Below, one piece after another: positions 1-9,800 of a stretch of DNA of 24,860 nucleotides (position 1 is the first letter of the stretch; the number at the start of each line of letters is the position of its first letter). Position numbers and translations under genes: made by a program. Origin of the DNA: Plakobranchus ocellatus (Eukaryota; Mollusca; Gastropoda; Plakobranchidae); assembly GCA_019648995.1 (NCBI GenBank), contig BLXT01002947.1, forward strand, positions 147,007-171,866, read 5' to 3'. The notes below the pieces were generated by a model. That model saw only the letters and a program-made list of their open reading frames with translations. It did no database searches and was not told the DNA's origin.

Positions 1-82
1 GGCTAGCGGAGGGAAGGAGACGCCTTACTTCTCCTGTTTATAGGGTAGGGTTTTATCCCTATGTCTCCTATACCGCTACCCG

Positions 83-121
83 CAGCATGAGTGACGGCCA
101 TCTTGAAGAGTTGGGCACCAA
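83..121 (+). repeat. 39-bp exact copy of the GCHFR C-terminal coding segment
   Basis: Bases 83-121 are identical to 1407-1445, inside the last GCHFR exon. Flanking bases then diverge: ACCAAAATTAGG here against ACCAACATTGGC there. Read in the same frame from the ATG at 87, this copy gives MSDGHLEELGTK and a stop at 135. It could be a dispersed repeat, a local duplication, or the end of a related exon. The sequence alone does not decide. Confidence 0.85.
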
Positions 122-556
122 AATTAGGTGTAGGTAAGGGTAAATCTAGTAGACCTAGATCTAAATCTTGACTTGAGTTAGTTTATGAACAGTGATGATT
201 TCATTTACAGCCACAGATAATAAAAACTCAAAGACAGTCATAGTAATTTTTCTCAAATTTTAATTCTTATGAACAGTTACTGAAAAATTTTTTTCAGAAA
301 TCAAATTTCGTGGTGTTTTGAAAAAATCATTAAAAGAAAACAAATCATAGTATTGCGTTTGTTTTGTTTGAAATTGTTAGACCTAGATTGTTTATTTTAT
401 GCGCGTAAATATTATAAAAGTGAGTTTGGTGGAATTTTTTAATGAATTTTTTAAACTGGGCAGAAATAGCCAGTCCCTAGGGTATGTAAATCTGCCAGGG
501 GTTTAGTCCTCAGTGAGTTAACTCAGGAGCTGTTGAGAAATTCAGCAATATCAGCC

Positions 557-658
557 TTACTCACTTTGATCTCTGACTTGCTCAATCTCTTTTAAATCCA
601 TCTCCAATTTCTCTTCCTTGTTCTGCTTGTCTGCCCGGCCTTTCTTGTTTTTCCCCAT
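557..658 (-). CDS. Possible first coding exon of an unknown gene (33-codon charged ORF)
   Basis: On the minus strand an ATG at 658 has a favourable context (G at -3, G at +4). It opens a 33-codon ORF starting MGKNKKGRADKQNKEEKLEM and continuing with acidic and basic residues (DLKEIEQVRDQ), which looks like a charged N-terminus or coiled coil. Near its end lies a donor-like CAAA/GTGAGT, so the ORF could be a first exon splicing towards the left edge. I do not recognise the product. ORFs of this length arise by chance, so the evidence is weak; the non-random composition and donor are the only support. Confidence 0.2.
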   Translation of the reverse strand: MGKNKKGRADKQNKEEKLEMDLKEIEQVRDQSE

Positions 659-1191
659 TTCTTATCTCTTTTCTTCTGTTTGTCTATCTTATAAGCACAT
701 TGATATGTTGACATTGTCATTGCTTCAAATCTTGTTAAATTTGATTTTTTAAAATCCCTTAAAATACATCAGCATATAATAAATATGTTGCTTGTGAAGT
801 AGATCTAACCATTTTCTAAATAATGGGAGCCAAAGACTGTACCATGAATCTTATCAAGAACAGCAATACAATGTCACAATTTTGAAAATATGTGAAACCT
901 TAAGGATGTTTGGGAATAACAAAATTCAGCTACTGTAAGATTTAGAAAGAAGAAATGGTATTAGTTTCCTCTGTGCATTGTAGCACAAAATTGCATCAAC
1001 AGAAACACTTTTATCTGATAAATTATTATTGAGAATATATTGCTGATGCCAGGAATATCAGGATGATCCAGGCTGGTCGTCTCAGCTCCAAGGAGACAAT
1101 GTCCGTGAAAGTTGAGAAACAGACATTGTCAATAGTAATCATCATAGGTTTCTATTCAATGTGTATATTAATATTTATCAACAGTGCACAG

Positions 1192-1458
1192 TATAAAACA
1201 GATCTTCCTCCGCGCAAAGTCCTGAACAGGCTAGAGACAAAAGGCTACAGGCTCATCACTGTGACAGGTGTTGGGCAGACTTGTATATGGACCCTGCACA
1301 AGGAAGCAAGTGCCTGTCAGAACGGAATGGATGGGGAAAACATAGACAGCAGTAGCAGCAGCAACAGCAACAATAGACTGGAAAGCAGTGATGCTGGTAT
1401 AGACAGCAGCATGAGTGACGGCCATCTTGAAGAGTTGGGCACCAACATTGGCTACTGA
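1192..1458 (+). CDS. GCHFR: GTP cyclohydrolase I feedback regulatory protein, last exon (partial)
   Basis: GFRP binds GTP cyclohydrolase I and mediates its inhibition by tetrahydrobiopterin and stimulation by phenylalanine, controlling the first step of BH4 synthesis in the cytosol. The exon encodes 88 residues. Residues 1-38 match the GFRP C-terminal half: a DLPPRKVLNRLE helix block, then GYRLITVTGVGQT and CIWTLHKE, corresponding to PPRIVLDKLE, TGVGQT and LHKE of the human protein as I recall it. The acceptor is cag before 1192; an alternative AG seven bases upstream would change the frame at the join. Vertebrate GFRP (about 84 residues) ends at LHKE. Here 50 residues follow, rich in Ser, Asn and acidic residues and encoded by AGC/AAC repeats, ending in LEELGTNIGY and TGA at 1456. 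The upstream half is not in the window. The family call is firm; the tail is unusual. Confidence 0.9.
   Translation, partial: YKTDLPPRKVLNRLETKGYRLITVTGVGQTCIWTLHKEASACQNGMDGENIDSSSSSNSNNRLESSDAGIDSSMSDGHLEELGTNIGY
1407..1445 (+). repeat. Second copy of the 39-bp repeat, inside the GCHFR tail
   Basis: This copy is identical to 83-121. It lies directly after the AGC-rich stretch and supplies residues SMSDGHLEELGTN of the protein tail. The stop codon follows 10 bases after the end of the identity. Confidence 0.85.
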
Positions 1459-2123
1459 TGGAGTAAACTTTATGGTGACATGGTTGAAAAAAAATGAGGG
1501 AAATGTGAATAGGGTTGATGTCTTTACAAGCTACTGTCCAAAAAATGGTAAATATGTGCTGTTATTGTATGAAAAAACTTTTCCAAAGCTTCTATTTTAT
1601 TTTGCCAAACATTAAATCTGGTGGGGCACATTTTTCTGCTCATTTGAATTGTATTCCACTTCTTATTGATTGATTGATGTTTTTAGATTAGCTATGTCTT
1701 CATTTCTCAACACCTGTACAAATTGAGAGATGAAAATTGAGATCGGATTTTAAAATGGTGTGCAACTGACTTTTGATGTCCTATTTTATGATCATTCACA
1801 AATAGCATATTAAAACTTTACTACTGACTTTTTACTAGCTTTTTCTTGATTCTTACATAAATGGACTGATGAAAAATTAACACTACCATTAAACTGTAAA
1901 CAGCTGATTTATTTCTTGCAAAGGTATTTTTAAAATATAAATTACAGTCATGTTTTCTGCATTCAGGCCTGTCCTGATGTGAATTTTTCTCTCAGTCTTT
2001 GTTCTCTCACACTCTGTAGTGTGGTTTTGTTTTACGTTAAATCATGTCAATTTAGAAAATTTTATGTTCATGCATTCCATTAAAAATTTTTCATTTTAAG
2101 GCTGTTAACCAAGACATTAACAA
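1459..2123 (+). other. Probable GCHFR 3' untranslated region
   Basis: This T-rich stretch follows the TGA. No further ORF looks real. ATTAAA at 2079-2084 is a possible polyadenylation signal. The first AATAAA on this strand (about 2290) already lies inside the piggyBac relic. Where the transcript ends cannot be told without RNA data. Confidence 0.45.
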
Positions 2124-2127
2124 TTAA

Positions 2128-3780
2128 CCCTTTCATGACATAAGTTTTTTTGGTGATTGAGGGACACAAGGATTTCAGCTAGAACTGTTGTAAGAAAATT
2201 TGTGGAAATTGGATACACCTTTTAAATCAGACTATTGCAAGCTTGTGAAAAGATATATTATGTATAAAAGTATATATTTTTGTTTCAGAAATAAAAGACC
2301 TATCAAATGATGTAAGCAAATATCAGTTATCAACATAGACATGGTAGCCTTTATTGAGGAATGATCTCATCAATGCAGCAGTGATTTTTGATATAATAGA
2401 CATGTCTCTGCCCTCTTGAGGGACAGAATCATTAAGGTTGGTGATGGGGTCATCCTTGCCACTGTACACTCTGAATGAGTGCAAATAGCCATTCTTATCC
2501 GTCAAACAAACAGCTTATTCCCAAATTGTGCCCTCTTCAAGGGAATATATTCTCTGAAAATGATGCGTCCTTTGAAGAGAAACAAAGATTCATCGATACA
2601 AATGTTTTGAAATCGAGTGAAAGCTCCGCTAAAAATCCTTGAAAAATGATCAACCTAAGGACGAATTTTCTAAAGTCTGTTTTTTTCAAGGACTGTTTGT
2701 GGGAGGTTCCGATGCATTGTTGCTAAAATGAAAGTAGTTTGTTGTGGTTTCTACCTAGAATGGCAACAAAAATTGGTGTAAACATTAGCAAATCTTTGGA
2801 CCACTACATACGCCAGCGTTGTTTTTTTACAAGACCTTGCAAAAGAATCAAACCGATAAACTTTTTCATTTTCTCTGTATTTGTGTCAAGTGGATCTTCT
2901 GCTAAAATCTCTTTGCTTTTCTGTTTGGTTCAATCATAAGAAGATTCCAAGTCTTCATTCAGAAACTGAGCAACAGAATATATCCCTGTGAAACCTGTGT
3001 CATCAAATTTGATTCCCCCCATCACCTTCGAAATCATGAAGTTGAAGTGTGAAGTCAGGACCTGCTTCTTGCCACTCAGTGTTCACCCTTTAATGTCAAT
3101 AGTGTCTGCAGCATCATCATCATCTGCATCTAGATCCTGTATATGCCTTTCAGGTTCTGTATCTAGAGTTAGATCTTGATTCAATGCAATCTGAGAGCCA
3201 GCCTAATTTCTAGATCTAGATCTAGGCTTACCTGAGGTCGACGAACTTTTCTTTCCCCTTCCTTTACCTTTTCCTGCAGAGATCAGTGGAAGATTTGCTA
3301 TGTTTGACGCCTGTGGTGCTCCTTTTGGTTTTTTTACTGGGTGGTGCTCTTGCCTTGGACACAGGCCTAGATAGGTTCATCCTCTGAGTCAGTGTCAGAA
3401 CTAGCTGATTAAGAGCTGAAAGATTCGTTTTCTAAATAGTCAAATAATTCTTCATCTTCACTACTTTCATCTAAAAGTATATTTTTCACTTTCCTCTGAT
3501 CATAAGGGGATTTTCGAGTTCCTTATTTGCTTGTATCTTCGCTAGATGTCGAGGGCTCCATGTTGAAAGCTATTGCTCTAAGCTACACAATCATGCAGTG
3601 TAAACAAAGCAGTTTTGCGCAATCGAAGGACTGTTATTTAGATTTTCTAAACCAAAAGAGTGCTTTTTATATGGAAAAAATATCAATAAATTCAAATTTC
3701 TAAGTAGTTTTAGTGTTTGCATCGATCCTCTTGAGTTTTTCGCCGATAAAATTTGACAAACGTGATACGTCATGGAAGGC
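2128..3780 (-). mobile_element. Decayed piggyBac-like transposon, about 1.65 kb
   Basis: The low-coordinate end reads TTAA (2124-2127) then CCCTTTCATGAC, the typical piggyBac target site plus CCCT-type terminus. The high-coordinate end, read on the minus strand from 3780, is GCCTTCCATGAC. The first 15 bases match at 12 positions. The four bases outside it (3781-3784, tgat) look like a mutated TTAA. Between the ends lies a broken transposase on the minus strand. The element is shorter than an autonomous piggyBac (about 2.5 kb) because the 3' part of the transposase is missing. It sits just downstream of GCHFR, in opposite orientation. Confidence 0.8.
2323..3561 (-). pseudogene. piggyBac-type transposase pseudogene, truncated and full of stops
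   Basis: The ancestral protein was a DDD transposase that cuts and pastes at TTAA. A start ATG at 3561 opens an acidic N-terminus (MEPSTSSEDTSK, then stop). Later pieces in shifting frames include KMKKFIGLILLQGLVKK, then CIDESLFLFKGR with EYIPLKRAQFG, the block carrying the first catalytic Asp, and HSFRVYSGKD. The last piece, FLNKGYHVYVDN, carries the second catalytic Asp at about 2330, directly before a stop. The third catalytic Asp, the remaining core and the Cys-rich C-terminus are absent. Several in-frame stops and at least two frameshifts show that it is dead. Family assignment is from remembered motifs. Confidence 0.85.
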
Positions 3781-3784
3781 TGAT

Positions 3785-4859
3785 CTAGCTCAAAACCTTG
3801 ACATACATCGTCAGTGTGCTAACCTTTTGGCTTAAGTTGATTTTGGTAGTTTTGAGTAAACTTAAAAAAACTGATTTATGACCGATTTACATGACTTAGG
3901 TGTACCAAAAGCATATATCTTTGACTGTTAGGACTAGACAAATATATCGGATGACTTATTTTACACAATCACGCGTTTTTTAAAGAATAAATCGACTTAG
4001 GTCATAATGCGCTGACGGCCGCACGACTTAAGCCAAAATGTACACGACTTAGGCTATAATGCGCGCAGGTAAGATGACTTAGGAGGCCGAAAGGAGAATG
4101 ACATAGGCTATTGCATTTTCGTGCGCTAGGTGACTGTGGTCAAAATGATAATAGGCCTGACCACTATTATTACAGTGATACTTGATTTGCGGCTTAACAA
4201 TCATTGTTATTAAATGTTATTTTCATAAATCATTCTACAGTTTAGTGGCACTCTTTGCTCATCTTAACTGATTCTGAGATTTCAAGAACATCAAGTTTGT
4301 TTATTTTTTTCCCAGCAAGAAAGTATTATTTTTGTAATGGTTCTATATCTCTAAACTAAATCTAGAGTTATAAAAACTTTAAAAAAGAGAAGTATTAAAA
4401 ATCACGTTCGGAAGAGCCTACATCGAGACTTTTGTGCTTACGTTGGACGCCTCAGTAAAATAAGAGAAAGTGGTCATACCCATTAAAATTTAATATATAT
4501 GGAAAAGACTTTCGCCATTCGAGGAGGGAAAAAGATTTCATGAAAATTGCAATATATGTAAGTATTTTGGTCGGTACTGGTACTACTGATGTCAGCCCTA
4601 ATATAGGCAGCCACTCAAATACTCACAACTCATGAGGCGTGGTAACATAAAAGTGTTGAGCAAAAGCTGGCTTGAATGATTTCATGGACTGACAATCTGC
4701 AAACTTTCTTACGATGACCTTCAGCCTGTTCCCTATCAGTGTTCAGCCTGGCTGGAAGTTCTGTCCATGAGTCTTCCCATTCCAGTTATACGAAACTGTG
4801 CATGATGTACTGGTAACGGCACACAAATGAAACTGTTAGATCACTAGCATGTTTTCCAG
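3785..4859. other. Intergenic, with a degenerate gacttagg repeat near 3890-4140
   Basis: No gene is seen. A loose motif, GACTTAGG plus CATAATGCGC-like sequence, recurs at about 3892, 3994, 4025, 4046, 4076 and 4100 at irregular spacings of roughly 20-30 bases apart from the first. Related GACTTA motifs recur near 6740-6850. Such short motif clusters are typical of the ends of DNA transposons, but no paired terminus was identified. The rest, to 4859, is AT-rich and may include decayed flank of the next element. Confidence 0.4.
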
Positions 4860-5466
4860 GACGCACAGACTTCAAGTTTGGCATCTACAACGCTGTCTGT
4901 GAAAAGAACCTCAAGGGCGTTGAAGAAAGGGACTTGTCTAACCATTTGTATGGCCAAAACATGGTCATGCAGGCTAAAAAAAGACCCCATTTAGCCTCCT
5001 GTTTATTACGCTGTGCATTGAATCGCATTCCATCAGCGTGTGCCCCGGAACGAGATACTTCTGTTTCAAAGTGACAGATCATTCCAGACCAATATGACTT
5101 GTTCTGATAGCCACAGCCATCACTCCAAACCATTTAGCAGGATTTTATTCAAGGTACCGCAGGAAATGATTGAAATGAAGGGAGGCAAACACATCCTCCA
5201 AGGGATCTCATTGTGTTTCATCGTACACATAGCAAATATCTTCTTTGCTTTTTAGGTTAAAGTAGGTCATGTTGTGCAAGTTTTGTCTGCGTTTTAGGAC
5301 TCAGCAAGATTGACTGAAGGTCCATTGTCCACACGGAGATAGAATCATTGGCAAGGCCTTTGTCCCTTGCTTTCATCTGTTGAGCATCTGCTTTCTTTAA
5401 TAGATGACATTGATATTGCTCATTTGAAACATTGCCATGTTTAGTTGCCAAGCAAACATCACATTG
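4860..5466 (-). pseudogene. Degenerate ORF of a dispersed animal gene family, possibly a transposase
   Basis: Minus-strand pieces in several frames line up as one protein: a Cys pair (CDVCLATKHGN), NEQYQCHLLKKADAQQMKA, then ISVWTMDLQSILLSPK, MTYFNLKSKEDICYVYDET, WSDGCGYQNKSYW and VPGHTLMECDSMHS. I recall this order (Cys-rich piece, DLQ, SDGC-YQN, GHT-ME-DS-HS) from many uncharacterised, multi-copy proteins of invertebrates. The spaced acidic residues (MDLQ, SDG, ME-DS) would suit a DDE/D-type nuclease, but that is inference. Stops and frameshifts interrupt the reading several times, so it is a relic. Its high-coordinate end is close to the poly-G/N assembly defect at 5552-5580, so the start may be lost there. 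Confidence 0.55.
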
Positions 5467-5551
5467 ATCTCAAGTCTGGATTAAGAACTTCACAAGGGAG
5501 AGGTTACATTGAGGGTTTTGGGATCCTAGGTGCCAAGGTACCCATTTTTTT

Positions 5552-5580
5552 GGGGGGGGGGGGGGGGGGGGGGGGGGNNN
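5552..5580. other. Poly-G run ending in N: assembly defect
   Basis: Twenty-six G residues run directly into NNN. This looks like a failed read or unresolved join rather than biology. A similar case occurs at 20194-20214. Confidence 0.8.
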
Positions 5581-6689
5581 GAATTTTTGCAATTTGAAAG
5601 TAAAAATGTGGCCTTTCTTGCCTCTAAAATAGTACATAATTAACAAAATTCAGTAGATTTTAAAATTAAATAAATATTGTGATTGGTCTTGCATAACATT
5701 AACATCATGGTGCCCAAATGTCTGGAAATGCACCTTCTTCACTGGTGCCTAAACAGTATTCACAAGTACACCAAATTCGTTGAAACACCCTTCTGATTTT
5801 TATTACTGTTGTCGTCGTAATTTTGTTTGTTTGTTTATGTTTTATTCATTTTTTTTTGGTTTGCTACCGTTTTTTTTTTTTTCACTTCGTAAATAAGTTC
5901 GATTTTGCGTGTTAGTGGCAAAGTCTACACTGGTCACCTTGCTCTAAGTTTCCGATGTAGATCTATGTTTCAATGTGGTTTATAATACGCCCAAGTGATG
6001 ACCTTCTGTTAACCTTTTCTAGTTCTAGCCTAAGATCGAATGAGGCTGGGAGTGTACATGTTTGTAGATTGTATCTACGATCTGAATCAGTACAAATATT
6101 GAGTTGGTTAGAGTGGAAATTTTTTAGCCCATAGGTCTTTGTTCTTCAGTTGAGGAAAAGGGGAAGAGTAGAGGTGTGATGGTTTCGGGAGAGGTAAAGG
6201 GGAAATTACATGGGACTAACATTGGACTAGACCCAGACAGACAAATCTAATTGTGCAACAACTACTGCCCGCACCTTCCACAAAGCCAGCTGGCCAGTGG
6301 CTCCCTCCACAACACACACGCACACATACGTTGTTTGGAAATGATTGACATGCTTGATCGTCACAGTCGCATAGCCTCAGTGCTAGGGGGAAAGAAAGAG
6401 AGAGAAAGAGAGAAACACTTTGAGGTTTAGAAAAAGCCAGCCAACGCGGCCAAGGGCAAAACAAGGGTCGCCGCTGATGTAATGTGTGAATAGATCTAGA
6501 ACAAGACCTGCCTCCAGACTAGATTGTTGGCCTGTAATGAGCAACACCCTCCCTCCCTTAACCCCTTAAACACACACACACACAAATAAAACTTCCCGCT
6601 GTGGCCCCGTCGTGCGACTGTAATAAAGGGATGGAAAATGAAGCACAAGGTGAATTGCACAGTATAGGGCTAGCATTACGCACATCGGA
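5581..6689. other. Intergenic, no gene recognised; short CA repeats
   Basis: Short CA-type simple repeats occur near 6308-6330 and 6570-6585, with T-runs near 5848 and 5870. The 82-codon minus-strand ORF here (6216-6464) has no recognisable features. Confidence 0.5.
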
Positions 6690-6855
6690 GAAAAAGCGTT
6701 CTATGATGAGCGGCGCTGAATAGTAAACTAAAAGATCGACTTAGAATAGATAAAAATCGAGTTATGCATTAGTCCTTCTTAATAAGTCTTCTACGGGGGT
6801 GATTCCAAGATAAAAGATCGACTTGAATGAAAATCGACTTAAGCAGTGTCGACTG
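6690..6855. repeat. Likely end of a DNA transposon with ATCGACTTA motifs
   Basis: AAAGATCGACTT occurs twice (about 6731 and 6814), with related ATCGAGTTA and ATCGACTTAAG alongside. The stretch ends GTCGACTG followed by TA (6856-6857). Read on the minus strand it begins TA-CAGTCGACAC, the form of a pogo/Tigger-type terminus. I did not find a matching opposite end, so the element boundary is one-sided. Confidence 0.4.
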
Positions 6856-6857
6856 TA

Positions 6858-9800
6858 TTAGTCTGCTCAGTACTTAGATTCATATGCAAGACTTTTTGAG
6901 AAAAAGATTTATTTATTTACTTTTTTTTTTTACTTTCATTGCTTTTATGCAAAGTTCTTTTCACTTTATCTGTAGCTCCATGTTTTCTGTATTGGCTCTA
7001 AATATATAAATGCAAAAAGTGCAGCGGGGGCTATTTGTACCTACAGTGTGTGTGGGAGCAAAGATGACAGTCACTCTTCAGCATGAAGAATATTTGGCAC
7101 TGCTTGTTCTAACAACATTACAGCATTTGAATGATCATAAGAATTTTACATACATTATGCCTTAAAATTTTATATGTGATATCCATAGGACAGTTTATCC
7201 AAATCAAGTGCAGACATTCATTATTGTTTTCGCTGTGAAATATCGCATCTTATGCAGATACTACACATTCTGTACACAATCACATTTGTTTTACAGAGAC
7301 TTGATTCATACTATTATATGAGTGACTGATTTATTCATAATTTACTTGCCTTAGTGTGAGACAAGATTTTCTCGACATCCCATCTTTTCTCTGGGATCAG
7401 GAGAGAAAAAGTGAATGATAGACTTTGGATTTAATGTATACTGTATTAAAACAATGTTTCCTTGTGAAATTTGACCAAAGTCTGCAGTGGTTAGTGTGAA
7501 TTGATTTATTTGGTAGGTTTTCAACACAATACATGAAGTACATTTCTTAATTTTAGCTTTGGCTACAAAAAGGCTCATTTTGTTATATAGCCATACAACC
7601 ATTTAAAAAAAAAAAGACATAGAGGTCTTGCAATAGAAACCAGGCTAGTCAAGGAGTTCCTTGATAATGTAAGTTTCCATTCTTACTGGCACTGATTTTA
7701 TTTAGATATGCATATATACAGTGGTGATTAAGTCACTCCAACTTTTCTTAAAATATCACAATGAGTTTCGCTTCACATTATTTTTTATGCAGTCTGCACA
7801 TTCCAGGTTTTAAACGGAACATTTTATCTACTCAGAAATCTTCTGTTTGCCTATTTGGTACTATGTAAACAGAGATACAGCTCTTGCCTTCTTGCATTTA
7901 TGTATGATTTAAAGGATTTTCTTTGACCCACAATCCCAATGGATGGGGTAACCAGAGCTTCTCTCAGTCATTACAGAGCAGCTTCCCTACCTCAGCAAAA
8001 TACATTAAACTTTGCTGCCAGCACTGTCTTTTGCTGTTACTAAGTCTTAGTAGTTGGTATATTGTGTTAAGTATGAGATGGTTTTTTTCTTCCTTCTTAT
8101 CTGCAACCTTTTTGTTTGTGTGTGTATGTGGTGGGAGGATGGGAGGGGCTGTGGGGTGGAAAGATACTCAGTCTGGTGTTTGTCGCTCACTGGTCTCATA
8201 GTTCTATCAAGCCTCTGTTTTTCTTTCTCTGTCTATCCTCCACGTCATTTCTTCCACACATTTTTGTCTCATTTTCTCAATTTCATCTGCCTAGTTCAGT
8301 TTTTGTTTCCTAAAACTGTTTGATTACTTGGGTGGAAAATCGAATCCAAATGTGTCGCAGTTTTAAACATGATACATGTAGTTGTTATTGCTGCTTTATC
8401 TAAAAGTCAGCTCTTTCACACTGCAGCTTAAAGTATTTTTGTAGAAGTGAATAGATTCTATGAAGTTCTGCAAACAGGAAGAGTTGGCAAATCTTACAGT
8501 AATCAACAGGTTTTGAGAGAGAAATTGCTAAATAAACCTACAATTATTGCAAAATTGTAGGTTTTTCAATGTCAATTAACAGGTGGTAATGAGCTTATGG
8601 GAAATTTGCTTAAGAGTTAATAAGAGTGGGGTGAAATTTTCTTTAGTGGATTAGCTAGAAATAGAATTTTATTTTGGGACTGATCATTTAAAATTAGCAA
8701 AGCACCATCATTGAGTTCCAAAATACTAAATAGCATTGAAATGAAACAAACAAAGATTAGTGGTACTCAAGTCCTTGATCTCAAGTGCCACTGCCAGCCT
8801 TATTTAAATAGGAAAAAAATATGGGCCAGTGCTATCAATTTTTTTTGGGCTATCAGCGAACAGGCTAATAATGAGTAGTGCTTCACTTGCCCTGTGTTGT
8901 AAATTGTCTGATAACAGAGATAAATTAGATAAATATTGGTAGCTAGAGACTAACAATAACATTCAGAGATAGATTTCATAAGCAAATGAGGAGGGACACC
9001 TCATGTTCTAGAAGTGCATAAAATAATTCACCACTTGGTTTTGGCACTTCACACTAACAAAGTAAAGATTGATGTAGGCCTATTTATCACTTTATTTCCA
9101 TTGACACTTTATAAAAAGCTATATAATCACAAACTTGAGGAAGAAAGTGCAAGAAAATTCCTTATGCTCTGAGACCAGTCCCAAGTGAACTGACACATTA
9201 AGACCTTTTTAGACAAAAAAAACTTTTTGTTGTTTTTCCGTCTTTTTTTTAGATCCATTTTAAAAGCAAAAAACAAATCTCAGTTTACATATCAACATAG
9301 CTCTATCCACTTTCCATCATTCTAAACCTCATAGAAAGAAGTTTCCAAATGATTCAAAGACTTACAATGTTAAAAAATACGACTTCCAATTGATTCAGCC
9401 TGGTCTTGAGACATGCTAATTCTTTACAGACCTTTTTTTTTTGAAGAGTATTATGATGAAGCAAACCACCTTGACAGCCAGATAATTTTCTCCAACCCAT
9501 AAACAATGAAGACTGCTCCATAATGATTTTCTTTATTGAATTAAGCAAGAAGAAGAATTGCTTTCCTGAAATTTCAAATCAAGAAGAGAAGCGACATAAT
9601 TAACAATATTGGCTCAATAAATATATTTTACATAGACCAGCCCATATATATATATATCAAACCTGTGCACATCATTTATTATCAATCGATATGACATTTT
9701 TCACAACACATCTACAATCAGTAAGTCCATAGCCCTTTGCACATTTCTAAAAAAATTTTTCTTAAATAACTAAGTAACACTGTGCGATGATTTTTATACT

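Larger units (their letters stand above)
1..1191. other. Non-coding sequence upstream of the GCHFR last exon, probably intron
   Basis: The stretch ends in a 3' splice acceptor (cag before 1192), so most of it is probably the last intron of the GCHFR gene on the + strand. It is AT-rich. I looked for the earlier GFRP exons (the usual start and the segment ending before the Tyr-x-x-Asp-x-Pro-Pro block) and found nothing convincing. They are therefore likely beyond the left edge. It also contains the first copy of a 39-bp repeat (83-121) and a small minus-strand ORF (557-658), listed separately. Confidence 0.5.

Noticed and set aside
1063-1191. Extension of the GCHFR frame upstream to an ATG at 1063
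   Set aside because: The added residues do not resemble GFRP. The match begins only after the acceptor at 1191, so this is intron read-through.
6216-6464. 82-codon minus-strand open frame with a hydrophobic run
   Set aside because: The hydrophobic run is a translated simple repeat (GAAAGAGAGA type) and no homology is recognisable.
7923-8323. Three overlapping plus-strand open frames of 65-92 codons
   Set aside because: T-rich low-complexity translations (Phe, Leu, Cys, Ser) in several frames at once, as expected from T-rich non-coding DNA.
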